Source: Bradyrhizobium sp. AZCC 2176
GTDB lineage: Bacteria; Pseudomonadota; Alphaproteobacteria; Rhizobiales; Xanthobacteraceae
Direction: 5' to 3'
Length of the DNA stretch: 64,000 bases
Assembly: GCF_036924645.1 (NCBI RefSeq)
Contig: NZ_JAZHRX010000001.1
Span: 1,984,001-2,048,000 of the forward strand
Shown: positions 43,342 through 51,915 of the stretch, one piece after another
How the letters are laid out: each line of letters starts with the position of its first letter
Position numbering within the stretch: position 1 is the stretch's first letter
Notes under the pieces: model-generated
What the model saw: the letters and a program-made list of their open reading frames with translations, nothing else
Database searches by the model: none
Told to the model about the DNA's origin: nothing
Program-made: the position numbers and the translations under genes

Positions 43342-44042
43342 GCGTCGCGGCGATCGGGATTGTATGCAAGGCGCCGCTGCCCGGCCGCTCAAAGACGCGA
43401 CTTGCGACGGTCATTGGCGACGTTGCAGCATCAGAACTGTCCGCCTGCTTTCTGCGCGACGTGGCCGCGGCAATCGAAGCGGTCCCTGAGGCACTCGGCA
43501 GGCGCGGCTATGGCGTCTACGCGCCGGCGGGCACCGAAGACGTCATGCGGCAACTGCTTCCGGCAGGGTTCGGACTGCTACTGCAGCCTGGCGATGACCT
43601 GGGACAGGTGCTGCTTGGCGCGACACGCGCTCTCCTGGACGCCGGACATGACTGTGTCCTGCTTGTCAATGGCGACAGCCCGACGCTGCCGATCCATTTG
43701 CTGGTACAGGCTATTGAAGCCATGCGCGAGTCCGGAGATCGGATGGTCCTTGGGCCAGCAAGCGACGGTGGCTACTATCTCATCGGCTTGAAGCATCCGC
43801 ACAAGCACCTGTTTACGCAGATCGCGTGGGGAACTGAAACCGTAGCTCGCAGGACGCGCGAGCGCGCTGCCGAAATCGGGCTTGCTACGATCCTGCTACC
43901 GGAATGGTACGATGTCGACGATATCGAAACCTTGCGCTGGCTGCAGGACGAACTGGCCGGGCATTCGACCCGCTTTCGCGGCGGCGGATTTGCCGCGGCG
44001 AGCCGGGCCTTTTTGAAGGACGCGCCGCAGGTAAGCCAATGA
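43338..44042 (+). CDS. DUF2064/TIGR04282-type glycosyltransferase
   Basis: A short GT-A type fold: IGIVCKAPLPGRSKTRLATV (nucleotide-sugar binding start), LVNGDSPTLPIHLLVQAIEA (DxD-like NGDSP), LGPASDGGYYLIGLKHPH and FTQIAWGTETVARRTRERA. This is the DUF2064 (TIGR04282) family, which Haft linked to arsenosugar-type gene clusters; the activity is not biochemically certain. The ATG overlaps the phosphorylase stop, and its own stop overlaps the next start, showing translational coupling. 234 residues is the family length. Confidence 0.86.
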   Translation: MSVAAIGIVCKAPLPGRSKTRLATVIGDVAASELSACFLRDVAAAIEAVPEALGRRGYGVYAPAGTEDVMRQLLPAGFGLLLQPGDDLGQVLLGATRALLDAGHDCVLLVNGDSPTLPIHLLVQAIEAMRESGDRMVLGPASDGGYYLIGLKHPHKHLFTQIAWGTETVARRTRERAAEIGLATILLPEWYDVDDIETLRWLQDELAGHSTRFRGGGFAAASRAFLKDAPQVSQ

Positions 44043-45413
44043 AGCCCTTGCCAGGAGCGATCGCTGGTCAATTCGGTCGACTGGTGCGTTCCGACCACAA
44101 GATATCCCCACTTTGCCTGTTGGCCGGCATCGGTGTTGTCCTGAGCGGTCTTACCCTGGTGACTCCTTATGCCTTCGAGGCTGCCGGCGACAATGCCTTC
44201 ATTGCTCTGGGCATACTTGCAGGTTTGCTGACGATCGTGGCGACAAGTCTGGCGGAACGTTCGCCAACTGGTCGCGCACTATGGCTTATCGTTGGACTTG
44301 GGATCGTGCTGAGAGCTTATGTGCTGCTGTTCGATCCACTTCTGTCCAGCGACGTCTATCGCTACGTCTGGGATGGCAGGGTTCAGGCCGCAGGAATCAA
44401 TCCTTATCGCTTCATGCCGGCCGATGAGTCGCTGGCGTTTCTGCGCGACAGGATGGTCTTTCCTCAAATCAACCGCGCTGATACGGCCGTAACCATCTAT
44501 CCTCCCGTGGGCGCAATTCTTCTTCCTCATTGTCACGCGGATCGGCGAAAGCGTGACGACGATGCGTCTCGCGCTGCTGGGGTGCGAGTCCGTCACAGTG
44601 ATACTGATCGTGGTCCTGTTGCGGCGTTTGGATCGCCCGGTGACGCGCATAGTTGCCTATCTCTGGCATCCGCTGCCTGTGTGGGAGATTGCCAACAACG
44701 GCCACATCGACGCGCTGATGGTTGCGCTGATGCTGCTGGGCATGTGGATCGCCCTGACCGGCCGTGCTCTCCGCGGAGCCGTGGTGATCACTCTTTCAGT
44801 GCTGGTCAAGCCCTATGCGGCGCCGGTGCTGGCCGGGATCTGGCGCCCCTGGGACGTCAAGATGCCGCTCGTCGTGATCGCTACCGTCGCGCTTTGTTAT
44901 CTTCCCTATCTGTCGGTCGGCTCGGGAGTTTTCGGATTCCTGACCAAAGGCTATCTGACAGAACAGGGCATCAGTGGCGGCAACGATCTCTGGCTGTTGT
45001 CACTTTGGCGCCTTGTGTTTGGCTATCATGAAGGTGATGTTGCCGCCTACGTCGCACTGGCCGCGCTGGTTCTTTGGTTCACAGGGCTCTCCGTGGCCCG
45101 CAGCGCTCATCACAGCATCGCATCCCGTCTTGCCGACATCAACATGCTGTTACTTCTGGCGCTCCTGTTGTTGTCGCCCAACTATCCCTGGCATTTTCTA
45201 GTTATAATGCCGTTTGTCGCCCTGTGTGGATCCGCGCCTACGTGGGCCGTTTCGATCGGAGCGCTGTTGCTGTCCGAACAGCTCGACTGGGATTTCTACA
45301 TTCCGCGAATTGTGAGCAAATCAATTCTGTTCGGAGGTCTTTTCCTGGCTTGCGCCTTTACGGCGTGGAGAGCCCGCATGCAGCGAATTGCAGATTCCGG
45401 GGCATCGCAATGA
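44039..45413 (+). pseudogene. GT-C (mannosyltransferase-like) integral-membrane glycosyltransferase with one frameshift
   Basis: The first frame gives a membrane-rich start (LCLLAGIGVVLSGLTLVTPY, LIVGLGIVLRAYVLLFDPLL, SSDVYRYVWDGRVQAAGINP) with the Asp that marks GT-C catalytic loops, ending at TIYPPV. The second frame continues with FFFLIVTRIGESVTTMRLAL, WHPLPVWEIANNGHIDALMV, LVKPYAAPVLAGIWRP and further membrane helices to RMQRIADSGASQ. The break fits a single extra G in the GGG at 44509-44511. Family proteins add sugars from polyprenyl-phosphate donors to periplasmic acceptors. Start and stop both overlap the neighbouring genes by ATGA, so the operon layout is intact despite the shift. A sequencing error is a real alternative. 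Confidence 0.85.
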
Positions 45414-46489
45414 ACGTTTCCGGCGAAGTGCAGGGCACTCGCGCGGCGTTCGATCCGCGCCGCTATCACGAGACGGTCACGGGCGAGCGCGCCGAGGTCG
45501 CCCAGCGTCCGCCGGTCTGCGCTTATCTGGAAGTGACCAACCGCTGCAATCTGCTGTGCACGACCTGTCCTCGCACCTACGAGGAGCTCGAGCCGCCGGC
45601 AGACATGAGCTGGGGTTTGTTCACGTCGATTGTCGACCAGCTTCCCGATCTGGCGCGCGTGGTTCTGCACGGCGTTGGCGAGCCGATGCTGGTCCCGAAC
45701 CTGCCGCGAATGGTCAAATACCTGAAAGAGCGCGGCGTTTACGTCTTGTTCAACACCAATGGAACGGTCCTCAGTGAGCGCAACGGCCGTGCGCTGATCG
45801 ACGCCGGGCTTGATGAGCTGCGTGTATCGCTCGACGCGTCAAATCGCGAGAGCTTCAAGGCGATTCGTGGTAGGGACTATTTCGGTCGGATCGTCCGCAA
45901 TGTTCGTACATTTCGCGAGCTACAGGAGCGGGAGGGGCACGCAAGGCCGCAAGTTTCCGTTTGGCTCACCGGTCTGAAAGAGACTGCCGAGCAACTGCCT
46001 GCATTTGTGAAAGTTGCGGCGGAGATCGGTGTCAAAGAGGTTTATCTGCAACGGCTCGTATTCTTCACTGAATCCGCCATTGGCATGGCGCGACCGGATC
46101 AGGCCCTGTTCGAGCGCCTGACGCAGGCAGAAGCGGCCTACTTGAAAGAGGCGGAGGATCTGGCGCATTCGCTCGGCGTGACCTTCAGCGCGTCGGGCGC
46201 GGCGAGCGAGCCGGGACTAAGCCTAAAGGGCAGTGGTGACGGTTCGCCGTGGTCACTCTGCCGACGGCCGTGGTCGTTGATGTATTTCACGGCCAATGGC
46301 CGTGCCTTGCCATGCTGCATCGCGCCATTTTCGCAACATGGCTACGAGAACTACACGCTTGGCCATGCAGGGCAGCAGTCCTTACACGACATCTGGAACG
46401 GGTCCGCGTATCGGGAGTTTCGTGCGGCCCTGCTATCGGACAAACCACCTAAGTGCTGCGCCAATTGCGGCCTACGCTGGAGCTTATGA
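45410..46489 (+). CDS. Radical SAM protein with SPASM-like cysteine-rich C-terminus
   Basis: The radical SAM core starts at VCAYLEVTNRCNLLCTTCPR (Cys near residues 46, 50 and 53; CxxxCxxC), with VVLHGVGEPMLVPNLPRMV (GGE-like motif) and LRVSLDASNRESF. The C-terminal part has WSLCRRPWSLMYFTANGRAL, then LPCCIAPF and KPPKCCANCGLRW, giving enough cysteines for auxiliary Fe-S clusters of the SPASM/twitch kind. Such enzymes act on peptides, sugars or nucleoside intermediates. It shares ATGA junctions with both neighbours. Together with the phosphorylase it could form and resolve an adenosyl-linked intermediate; this is a hypothesis. The 359-residue length is normal. Confidence 0.86.
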   Translation: MNVSGEVQGTRAAFDPRRYHETVTGERAEVAQRPPVCAYLEVTNRCNLLCTTCPRTYEELEPPADMSWGLFTSIVDQLPDLARVVLHGVGEPMLVPNLPRMVKYLKERGVYVLFNTNGTVLSERNGRALIDAGLDELRVSLDASNRESFKAIRGRDYFGRIVRNVRTFRELQEREGHARPQVSVWLTGLKETAEQLPAFVKVAAEIGVKEVYLQRLVFFTESAIGMARPDQALFERLTQAEAAYLKEAEDLAHSLGVTFSASGAASEPGLSLKGSGDGSPWSLCRRPWSLMYFTANGRALPCCIAPFSQHGYENYTLGHAGQQSLHDIWNGSAYREFRAALLSDKPPKCCANCGLRWSL

Positions 46490-47259
46490 ACGAGGTGACC
46501 CACGGGACCGGTTGGAAGCGGCCCGTGTTTTGCCAACCGCCGGTCGTTTCGGCGATCATTCCATGCCTTGACGAGGAAACGGCAATCGGCCAGGTCGTAG
46601 CTGCAGTGCTGGCACAGAACGTGAGTGAGGTCGTCGTTGTCGACGGCGGTTCGCGGGACCGCACGGCCGAGCGGGCACGGGCTGCCGGAGCTCGCGTGAT
46701 TGTCGAGCCGCGACGTGGCTACGGTCGCGCCATCCAGGCAGGCATCGCCGCTGCGCGCGGTGACGCCGACATTCTGGTCTTTCTCGACGGCGACGGCAGT
46801 GATCCTGCAGAGCGCATCTCTGATCTTGTATCGCCGATTGTGGCTGGGCGGGCCATCTTCGTTGTCGGCTCGCGCGTTCGCGGTTCACGCGAATCCGGCA
46901 GCCTGTCGCCGCAGCAGCTCCTCGCGGCCCATGTCGCCAGGCTGCTCCTGCGCCTCGTCTATGGCGCAGGCTTCACCGACCTGTCGCCGTTTCGCGCCAT
47001 CCGGCGGGATGAGCTCAGACATCTCGGTATGAAGGAGGAGACATATGGCTGGAACCTGGAAATGCTGATGCGGGTTGCAGCCGCTCGCTTGCCGGCACTC
47101 GAGATCGCCGTGGGGCAGCGGCGCCGGATCGGTGGGGTATCGAAGGTCTCCGGCAATCTCATTGCCGGCATCAAGGCAGCTTGGTCGATTTCGACGACAT
47201 TTGTTCGCCTCGCGATTAAGCTGCGACACCAAAGGGGTCCGGGAGAGAGGCGTGGCTAG
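46486..47259 (+). CDS. Family 2 glycosyltransferase (polyprenyl-phosphate glycosyltransferase type)
   Basis: The GT-A fold is clear: VSAIIPCLDEETAIGQVVAA, VVVDGGSRDRTAERARAAGA, GRAIQAGIAAARGDADILVF, and LDGDGSDPAERISDLV with the DxD metal site, then ETYGWNLEMLMRVAAARLPA. It resembles DPM1/polyprenyl-phosphate sugar synthases, which make a lipid-linked sugar on the cytoplasmic face. That would supply a donor for the frameshifted GT-C protein in the same operon. The ATG overlaps the radical SAM stop. The C-terminus is helical and basic, without obvious membrane anchor. Confidence 0.84.
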   Translation: MNEVTHGTGWKRPVFCQPPVVSAIIPCLDEETAIGQVVAAVLAQNVSEVVVVDGGSRDRTAERARAAGARVIVEPRRGYGRAIQAGIAAARGDADILVFLDGDGSDPAERISDLVSPIVAGRAIFVVGSRVRGSRESGSLSPQQLLAAHVARLLLRLVYGAGFTDLSPFRAIRRDELRHLGMKEETYGWNLEMLMRVAAARLPALEIAVGQRRRIGGVSKVSGNLIAGIKAAWSISTTFVRLAIKLRHQRGPGERRG

Positions 47260-47260
47260 A

Positions 47261-48007
47261 TCAGCGAGTGCCGGCACCCCGACAAGCAACGATGTCCCGG
47301 GGGGCTTTTCGATCCCGTGGCTCCGGTGGCGAAAACACCGCCAGGTATCCGCCGTCGCCTGCGAGCTGATGTGTGGCGACCTCGCGATAGCCAATGGCGG
47401 TGAGTTCGCAACGCAACAGCTCGATTGGCGTGCCATGCTCCGACGTCTGACGCTCGAGGTCGACAATTCCGACCCGCGCGCCCGACCTAAAGGCGGGCGC
47501 CAGATTGTAGAGGAAGGCGTAGGGCTGAGCTATTTCGTGATACATGTGCACGAGGATGGCAGCGTCGAGCGAGGAGCCGGGAAGGCGCGGGTCGTGTGGT
47601 TTGCCCAGCGCGAATGTGACATTTGTCAGCCTCAGGCGTTGCGTTCGCCTGGCGAGCGCGATGAGATATTTCCGCGTGACGTCCTGGGCGATGACGGAGC
47701 CGGTGGGACCGACGAGACGGGAGAGACGCACCGTGTGGTAGCCGCTGCCTGCACCAATGTCGCCGACGGTCATGCCTGGCTTGAGTTCAAGAAGGCGGGC
47801 GATCTCACCGGCCTCATTCAGGGAATCGCGGTGCTCCTCGGAGGCACGGCCTGGGCTGACGATCTGCGCAACCGGGCGCTGAGGCGCGGGAAACTCCTTT
47901 GCAGGGACACCCGGCGGAGCCAGATAGCCAATGTCAGCGGCGTGTCCGCAACTTGCGCCTAGGCCTAGGCCCACAAGAAGCGTCACCGCGCGGGCCAGTG
48001 CTATCAT
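47261..48007 (-). CDS. Signal-peptide-bearing SAM-dependent methyltransferase
   Basis: The SAM-binding fold is evident: LKPGMTVGDIGAGSGYHTVR (motif I), GSVIAQDVTRKYLIALA, LTNVTFALGKPHDPRLPGSS and AILVHMYHEIAQPYAFLYNL. A signal peptide opens it (ARAVTLLVGLGLGASCGHA). Class I methyltransferases act on cytosolic SAM, so export to the periplasm is unusual. Either it is anchored facing inward or the substrate is outside the cytoplasm with SAM delivered some other way. It ends one base after the GT2 gene stop, convergent. It is followed upstream by a DoxX-like gene on the same strand, 26 bases apart. Confidence 0.82.
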   Translation of the reverse strand: MIALARAVTLLVGLGLGASCGHAADIGYLAPPGVPAKEFPAPQRPVAQIVSPGRASEEHRDSLNEAGEIARLLELKPGMTVGDIGAGSGYHTVRLSRLVGPTGSVIAQDVTRKYLIALARRTQRLRLTNVTFALGKPHDPRLPGSSLDAAILVHMYHEIAQPYAFLYNLAPAFRSGARVGIVDLERQTSEHGTPIELLRCELTAIGYREVATHQLAGDGGYLAVFSPPEPRDRKAPRDIVACRGAGTR

Positions 48008-48033
48008 GCTCGTCTCCCGTAGAACGACAACGA

Positions 48034-48696
48034 CTAACCGGCGATGTTGAAGAACCGGCCAACAGGTCCCTTCCCATCGCGCACGGCCGGGATTTTGCGG
48101 CGCAACCAGGCATCAAGGCCGAGACTGCGGCCGGCGCCCTCGAGCACAAACAGGAACATCAGCATGGCCAGGAACATGTACGTCCACGGCCACTCGGCCG
48201 GATCGCCCGGCCGATAGATGCCAAGCCAAAGTTGCAGCGTATAGGCGATGGCCAGCACGCCCACGAACCGTACCGCAAGCCCGAGGATCATCGACGCGGC
48301 AAACACGAGCTCGGCAAGAAAAACAATTGGCCCAAAGACGCTCATGTAGGGCAACACAACATCCTTCACGAAGGTGCCGTGAAACTCGAACGCTGCGCGG
48401 GTCGTTTCCTGTTCGGTCCAGTATTGCAGACCGCCGGACACGGGTAGCGGGAGTTTCCACAACATGCCTTCGAACCACATGCAGCCGATCAGGACCCGAA
48501 CCAGCCAGATTCCAAGATGTCGCCCGCTACGTTGCGCCGAATCCTCCCGCCAATTCTGGAAGGCCACTGCAATGCCGGCGAGCAGCAGCGCCCAGAACAG
48601 CGCCAGGATCAGCAAGCGCCAGTTTCCGAGCTGAAGATAGTCGCCGGTAGTCGCGGTCAGGAACTGCCAGACGTCGGTAAATGGATTCTTGGGCAT
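48034..48696 (-). CDS. DoxX/DoxD-like (TQO small subunit) membrane protein
   Basis: The product has four hydrophobic segments: LLILALFWALLLAGIAVAF, LGIWLVRVLIGCMWFEGMLW, VFLAELVFAASMILGLAVRF and MFLAMLMFLFVLEGAGRSL. The WKLPLP segment after helix 2 is typical of DoxX/TQO-small-subunit proteins, which sit in the cytoplasmic membrane and have roles from thiosulfate:quinone oxidation to redox homeostasis. No partner subunit is next to it. GGAG lies nine bases before the ATG; a TTG five codons earlier is an alternative. It is transcribed before the signal-peptide methyltransferase. Confidence 0.8.
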   Translation of the reverse strand: MPKNPFTDVWQFLTATTGDYLQLGNWRLLILALFWALLLAGIAVAFQNWREDSAQRSGRHLGIWLVRVLIGCMWFEGMLWKLPLPVSGGLQYWTEQETTRAAFEFHGTFVKDVVLPYMSVFGPIVFLAELVFAASMILGLAVRFVGVLAIAYTLQLWLGIYRPGDPAEWPWTYMFLAMLMFLFVLEGAGRSLGLDAWLRRKIPAVRDGKGPVGRFFNIAG

Positions 48697-48811
48697 AGGC
48701 GCGTGCTCCAATGAATTGAATAGTTGCTCTACCTATCGGCCAGTTGGTGCACCGCCGCGTGGGCGATCGAAGGACACCTACCAGGTCATTACGCAGTAGA
48801 ACGCGTGGTTA

Positions 48812-49168
48812 TTACGCTGGAAGGGGCGCCGGCATCAAAAGCTTTATCCGCGGGGTGCGGCAGCTCTGGTTTGATCGGTTGCGGCGATTGCCGTTTGCCA
48901 TATTGAGCTCCGGAGCGGTATTCATGTCGATATTCCTGGCACGCGCGTCGGAAGCGCGCGCGGCACGCCGCTGCAGCCCTTTGGCACGAGCAATGGCTTC
49001 CTCGGCCGGCACAAGTGCGGTGAAAATGCAGTCCTCTGCGGCGGCACGGGCGCGCCGGCACGCTTCAGCGATCAGATCACCCGCCCGCGCGCCAGCGCGG
49101 CCAGCCTCGCGAACGGACGCCAGGGTCAACGGGTTATCGAAAGATTCGACATGGCTGTCGCGGAACAT
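48812..49168 (-). pseudogene. Possible remnant of an amidase N-terminus
   Basis: The frame begins MFRDSHVESFDNPLTLASVR and reads AGDLIAEACRRARAAAEDCI and FTALVPAEEAIARAKGLQRR, which resembles the first 60-70 residues of amidase-family enzymes: the helix with alternating Ala and Arg and the 'FTAL' strand that precedes the catalytic Lys region. After that the sequence loses sense. It lies 48 bases downstream of the ABC permease on the same strand, where an amidase gene would fit the operon. The resemblance is by eye; it may instead be a real small protein. Confidence 0.35.
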
Positions 49169-49216
49169 GTCACAGCGTGTTTCCCTTAGAATGGAGGCCA
49201 GATCGGGAACGCCAGA

Positions 49217-50005
49217 TCAGCTCTTGCCTTCCCAATGCACGATGCGGCGCGCGAGATAGGCAATGCCCCGGTCACTGATAAGACCGATCAGGCCGATCAG
49301 AATGATGCCCGCAAAAACATAGGTGGTGCGGAAGAAACTGCTGGCATCCAGGATCACAAAGCCAAGCCCGCGGTCACCGCCGAGCAGTTCGGAGGCAACG
49401 AGGATCGTCAGCCCCGCGCCCATGGAGATGCGAAGGCCGGTCATGATCTGCGGAAACGCCGATGGCAGCACGACAAAGCGGAACGTCTGCCAGCGGCTGG
49501 CGCCCATCGATTGCGCCGCCCTGAGCGCGTCGAGCGCGCAGGAGCGCGAGCCGGCCTGCGCGTTGACCATCATGATCAGGAAGACCGAAAGGAAGATCAG
49601 CAGGATCTTCGACAATTCGCCGATGCCGAACCACAGGATAAAAAGCGGAATGAGGCCGAGTGGCGGGATCGGCCGCACCAACTCGGACGGCACGATGAAA
49701 AGCGCGTCGATCGCCGGAACGCGGCCGCGCAACAGTCCCAACGCAATACCGAGCACCGAGCCGGCCACGAACGCGATACCGACCCGCCAAAGGCTGGCGC
49801 CGATATGGGTCCAGATTCCGACACCGGAATAACCTCGCTGAATCATGTCCAGGAAACTGGTCGCTACCGCTCCCGGCGACGGCAGAATCGTCGCCGGCAC
49901 CGCTCCCTGCATCGTCACGAACGTCCAGAGCAGGAAAATCGTGAGCGGCGAGAGGATTGCCAGCGCCACATACTGCCGCCTTGCCTTGATCGCGGTGGAA
50001 TTCAT
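49217..50005 (-). CDS. ABC transporter permease (SsuC/TauC type)
   Basis: Membrane helices are visible, for example LAILSPLTIFLLWTFVTMQG and GIAFVAGSVLGIALGLLRGR. The cytoplasmic loop ALDALRAAQSMGASRWQTFR and the helix LVRPIPPLGLIPLFILWFGI mark it as a SsuC-like permease. It is the third gene of an importer operon on the minus strand with the ATPase and binding protein upstream. The family imports sulfonates, nitrate or small N-compounds. It is a different sequence from the permease at 35 kb and not a direct duplicate. Confidence 0.9.
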   Translation of the reverse strand: MNSTAIKARRQYVALAILSPLTIFLLWTFVTMQGAVPATILPSPGAVATSFLDMIQRGYSGVGIWTHIGASLWRVGIAFVAGSVLGIALGLLRGRVPAIDALFIVPSELVRPIPPLGLIPLFILWFGIGELSKILLIFLSVFLIMMVNAQAGSRSCALDALRAAQSMGASRWQTFRFVVLPSAFPQIMTGLRISMGAGLTILVASELLGGDRGLGFVILDASSFFRTTYVFAGIILIGLIGLISDRGIAYLARRIVHWEGKS

Positions 50006-50033
50006 GCGAAGCCCTCACGGCAAATGAAAATGG

Positions 50034-50864
50034 TCAATGGCGCATCTTCCGGTAGATCATCTCGCGCAGGCGAATGAACGCCGGATGCAAGCGGTTTTCG
50101 CCGGTATCGCGCGGAGACGGCAGATCGACCGCCAACTCGTCGAATGAACCGTCCTTCAGATCGGTGAGCAGAAAAATCCGGTCGCCGAGGAATACCGCCT
50201 CGTCGATACTGTGGGTGACGAAGAGGATCGTGCAGCCGGTGCGCTCGCGAATGCGCAGCACCTCCTCCTGCAATACCTCCCGGGTCTGCACGTCGAGGGC
50301 GGAGAACGGTTCGTCCATCAGCATGACTTTGGGTTTCGCGGCGAGTACGCGGGCAAGGCCGACCCGCTGCCGCATGCCGCCGGACAGCTGGTACGGATAG
50401 GCGTTCTCGAAGCCCGAGAGCCCGACCAGCGCCGCCATCTCCTCCGCGACCTGCTGCCGCTCCGCCTTCGGGCGGCCTGCGCAGCGCAGGCTGAACGAAA
50501 TGTTGTCCGCGACGGTCATCCAGTTGAATAGCGCGGCCGCCTGAAATACGACGCCGCGATCCGGACCCGGCCCGGCGATCTCGCGGTTGTCGATGAACGC
50601 GACGCCCTCGGTCGGCTGGATAAATCCGGCGACCAAATTGAGTATCGTGGTCTTGCCGCAGCCAGATGGTCCGAGCAGCGCGACGAGTTCACCGGGGCGG
50701 ACGGCGAAGGAGACGTTGCGCATGATCGAGCGGCCGTCATACTCAAAGCCGACCCGTTCGAACTTGAGCATCGGCTTGGCCGGCGCGGGTGCGCCGGTTT
50801 CGTCCACCGTCAATTCCACGGTCTTGTCAGGTACGATGCTCAAGACGCGGGCGCCCGGGTTCAT
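50034..50864 (-). CDS. ABC transporter ATP-binding protein (SsuB/TauB type)
   Basis: Walker A is LLGPSGCGKTTILNLVAGF (about residue 69), Q-loop GVVFQAAALFNWMTVADNI, signature LSGGMRQRVGLARVL, Walker B KVMLMDEPFSALDVQTREV and the switch His in FVTHSIDEAVFLG. The 30 residues before the core are longer than usual. The ATG overlaps the stop of the upstream binding-protein gene, so the two are coupled. It energises the adjacent permease. Confidence 0.92.
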   Translation of the reverse strand: MNPGARVLSIVPDKTVELTVDETGAPAPAKPMLKFERVGFEYDGRSIMRNVSFAVRPGELVALLGPSGCGKTTILNLVAGFIQPTEGVAFIDNREIAGPGPDRGVVFQAAALFNWMTVADNISFSLRCAGRPKAERQQVAEEMAALVGLSGFENAYPYQLSGGMRQRVGLARVLAAKPKVMLMDEPFSALDVQTREVLQEEVLRIRERTGCTILFVTHSIDEAVFLGDRIFLLTDLKDGSFDELAVDLPSPRDTGENRLHPAFIRLREMIYRKMRH

Positions 50865-51877
50865 TTGAGGCCCGCAACGTAGGCCTGAACCGGCTTGGTA
50901 TAAAGCAGTCCCGACCAGTCGGCGGGAGCGGCCTGGATACGCTTCTCCTCGACAAGGAAGGCCGCAATGCCCTGCAGATGCTTGCCGAGCCGCGAATTCG
51001 CCTCCTGGCCGGGAGGTCCGATGAAATCGGCGGTCAAAATCTGCTCGAAAGTCGGATGGGCTGCACCCTGCCCCTCGATGAGTTTGTCGAACTGCTCCGG
51101 GGCCACGTCTACCCGCTTGGCTTCATACTGGCGCACCTCGGCGGGCTTGGCCTTGTAGTCCTTTTGAGCCTGGTCCCAGATCTTTAGGAAAAGCTGCAAC
51201 GTCGCAGGGCTGCCGTCCGTGAACGCCTTCCGCGCGGCCCATACGCCACCGGTGATCATGCCGAGACTCTTCGTCGTCGCGATCGGCTTTGCCCCGGCGC
51301 GTTCGATGGCGCCGACGTTCGGTTCCCAGACAAAGGCGGCATCGATCTGCCCCGCCACATAGGCCGGCGGCATGTTCGCCGGCGTGAGGTTGATGAGGGT
51401 GACGTCGGTTGCTTTGAGGCCGGCTTTCTCGAGCGCCCGCAGCAGATGGTAATGGCTCGTCGATCCCGTGGCGACGCCGATGCGTTTGCCCTTGAGGTCG
51501 CTCAACTCCTTGATGCCCGCCGCTGGGTTGGCCGCAAGGCGCACATTGGTTGCGTCGATCCGCTCCATGAAAATGATCTGGATCGGAAGACCGTTGGAAT
51601 AGCCGGTGACGGCCGGAAATTCACCCATCCAGGCAAGATCAACCTCGCCTGCAGCTATTGCCGGAAGCATGGCCGGGCCGGCCGGAAATTGGGCGGTCTT
51701 CACATCGAGGCCATTTGCCTTGAACAGACCGGAGCCCAGTGCATAGGAAAGGATGACGTTAATCTCACCGGTCTGGAATCCGATTCTGATCGGCTTCATA
51801 TCCTGGGCCGACGCGGCGTGAAGCGGTGCAAGGGCAAGACTGGCGACAAACAACAGCGATCGGGCGAAGCGGATCAT
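50861..51877 (-). CDS. NMT1/SsuA-type ABC transporter substrate-binding protein
   Basis: A signal peptide (LLFVASLALAPLHAASA) precedes IRIGFQTGEINVILSYALGS, FPAGPAMLPAIAAGEVDLAW and MGEFPAVTGYSNGLPIQIIF. Later come KGKRIGVATGSTSHYHLLRA and AGQIDAAFVWEPNVGAIERA, the NMT1 hinge. It is clearly homologous to the orphan binding protein at 54.9-55.9 kb and more distant from that at 34 kb. AGGAG seven bases before the ATG fixes the start; an earlier in-frame ATG would add unrelated sequence. The M20-type gene upstream on the same strand is the likely first gene of the operon. Confidence 0.88.
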   Translation of the reverse strand: MIRFARSLLFVASLALAPLHAASAQDMKPIRIGFQTGEINVILSYALGSGLFKANGLDVKTAQFPAGPAMLPAIAAGEVDLAWMGEFPAVTGYSNGLPIQIIFMERIDATNVRLAANPAAGIKELSDLKGKRIGVATGSTSHYHLLRALEKAGLKATDVTLINLTPANMPPAYVAGQIDAAFVWEPNVGAIERAGAKPIATTKSLGMITGGVWAARKAFTDGSPATLQLFLKIWDQAQKDYKAKPAEVRQYEAKRVDVAPEQFDKLIEGQGAAHPTFEQILTADFIGPPGQEANSRLGKHLQGIAAFLVEEKRIQAAPADWSGLLYTKPVQAYVAGLK

Positions 51878-51915
51878 GGGCCGTCTCCTGAACAAAGAGA
51901 GGAATGCGTGGTCCG

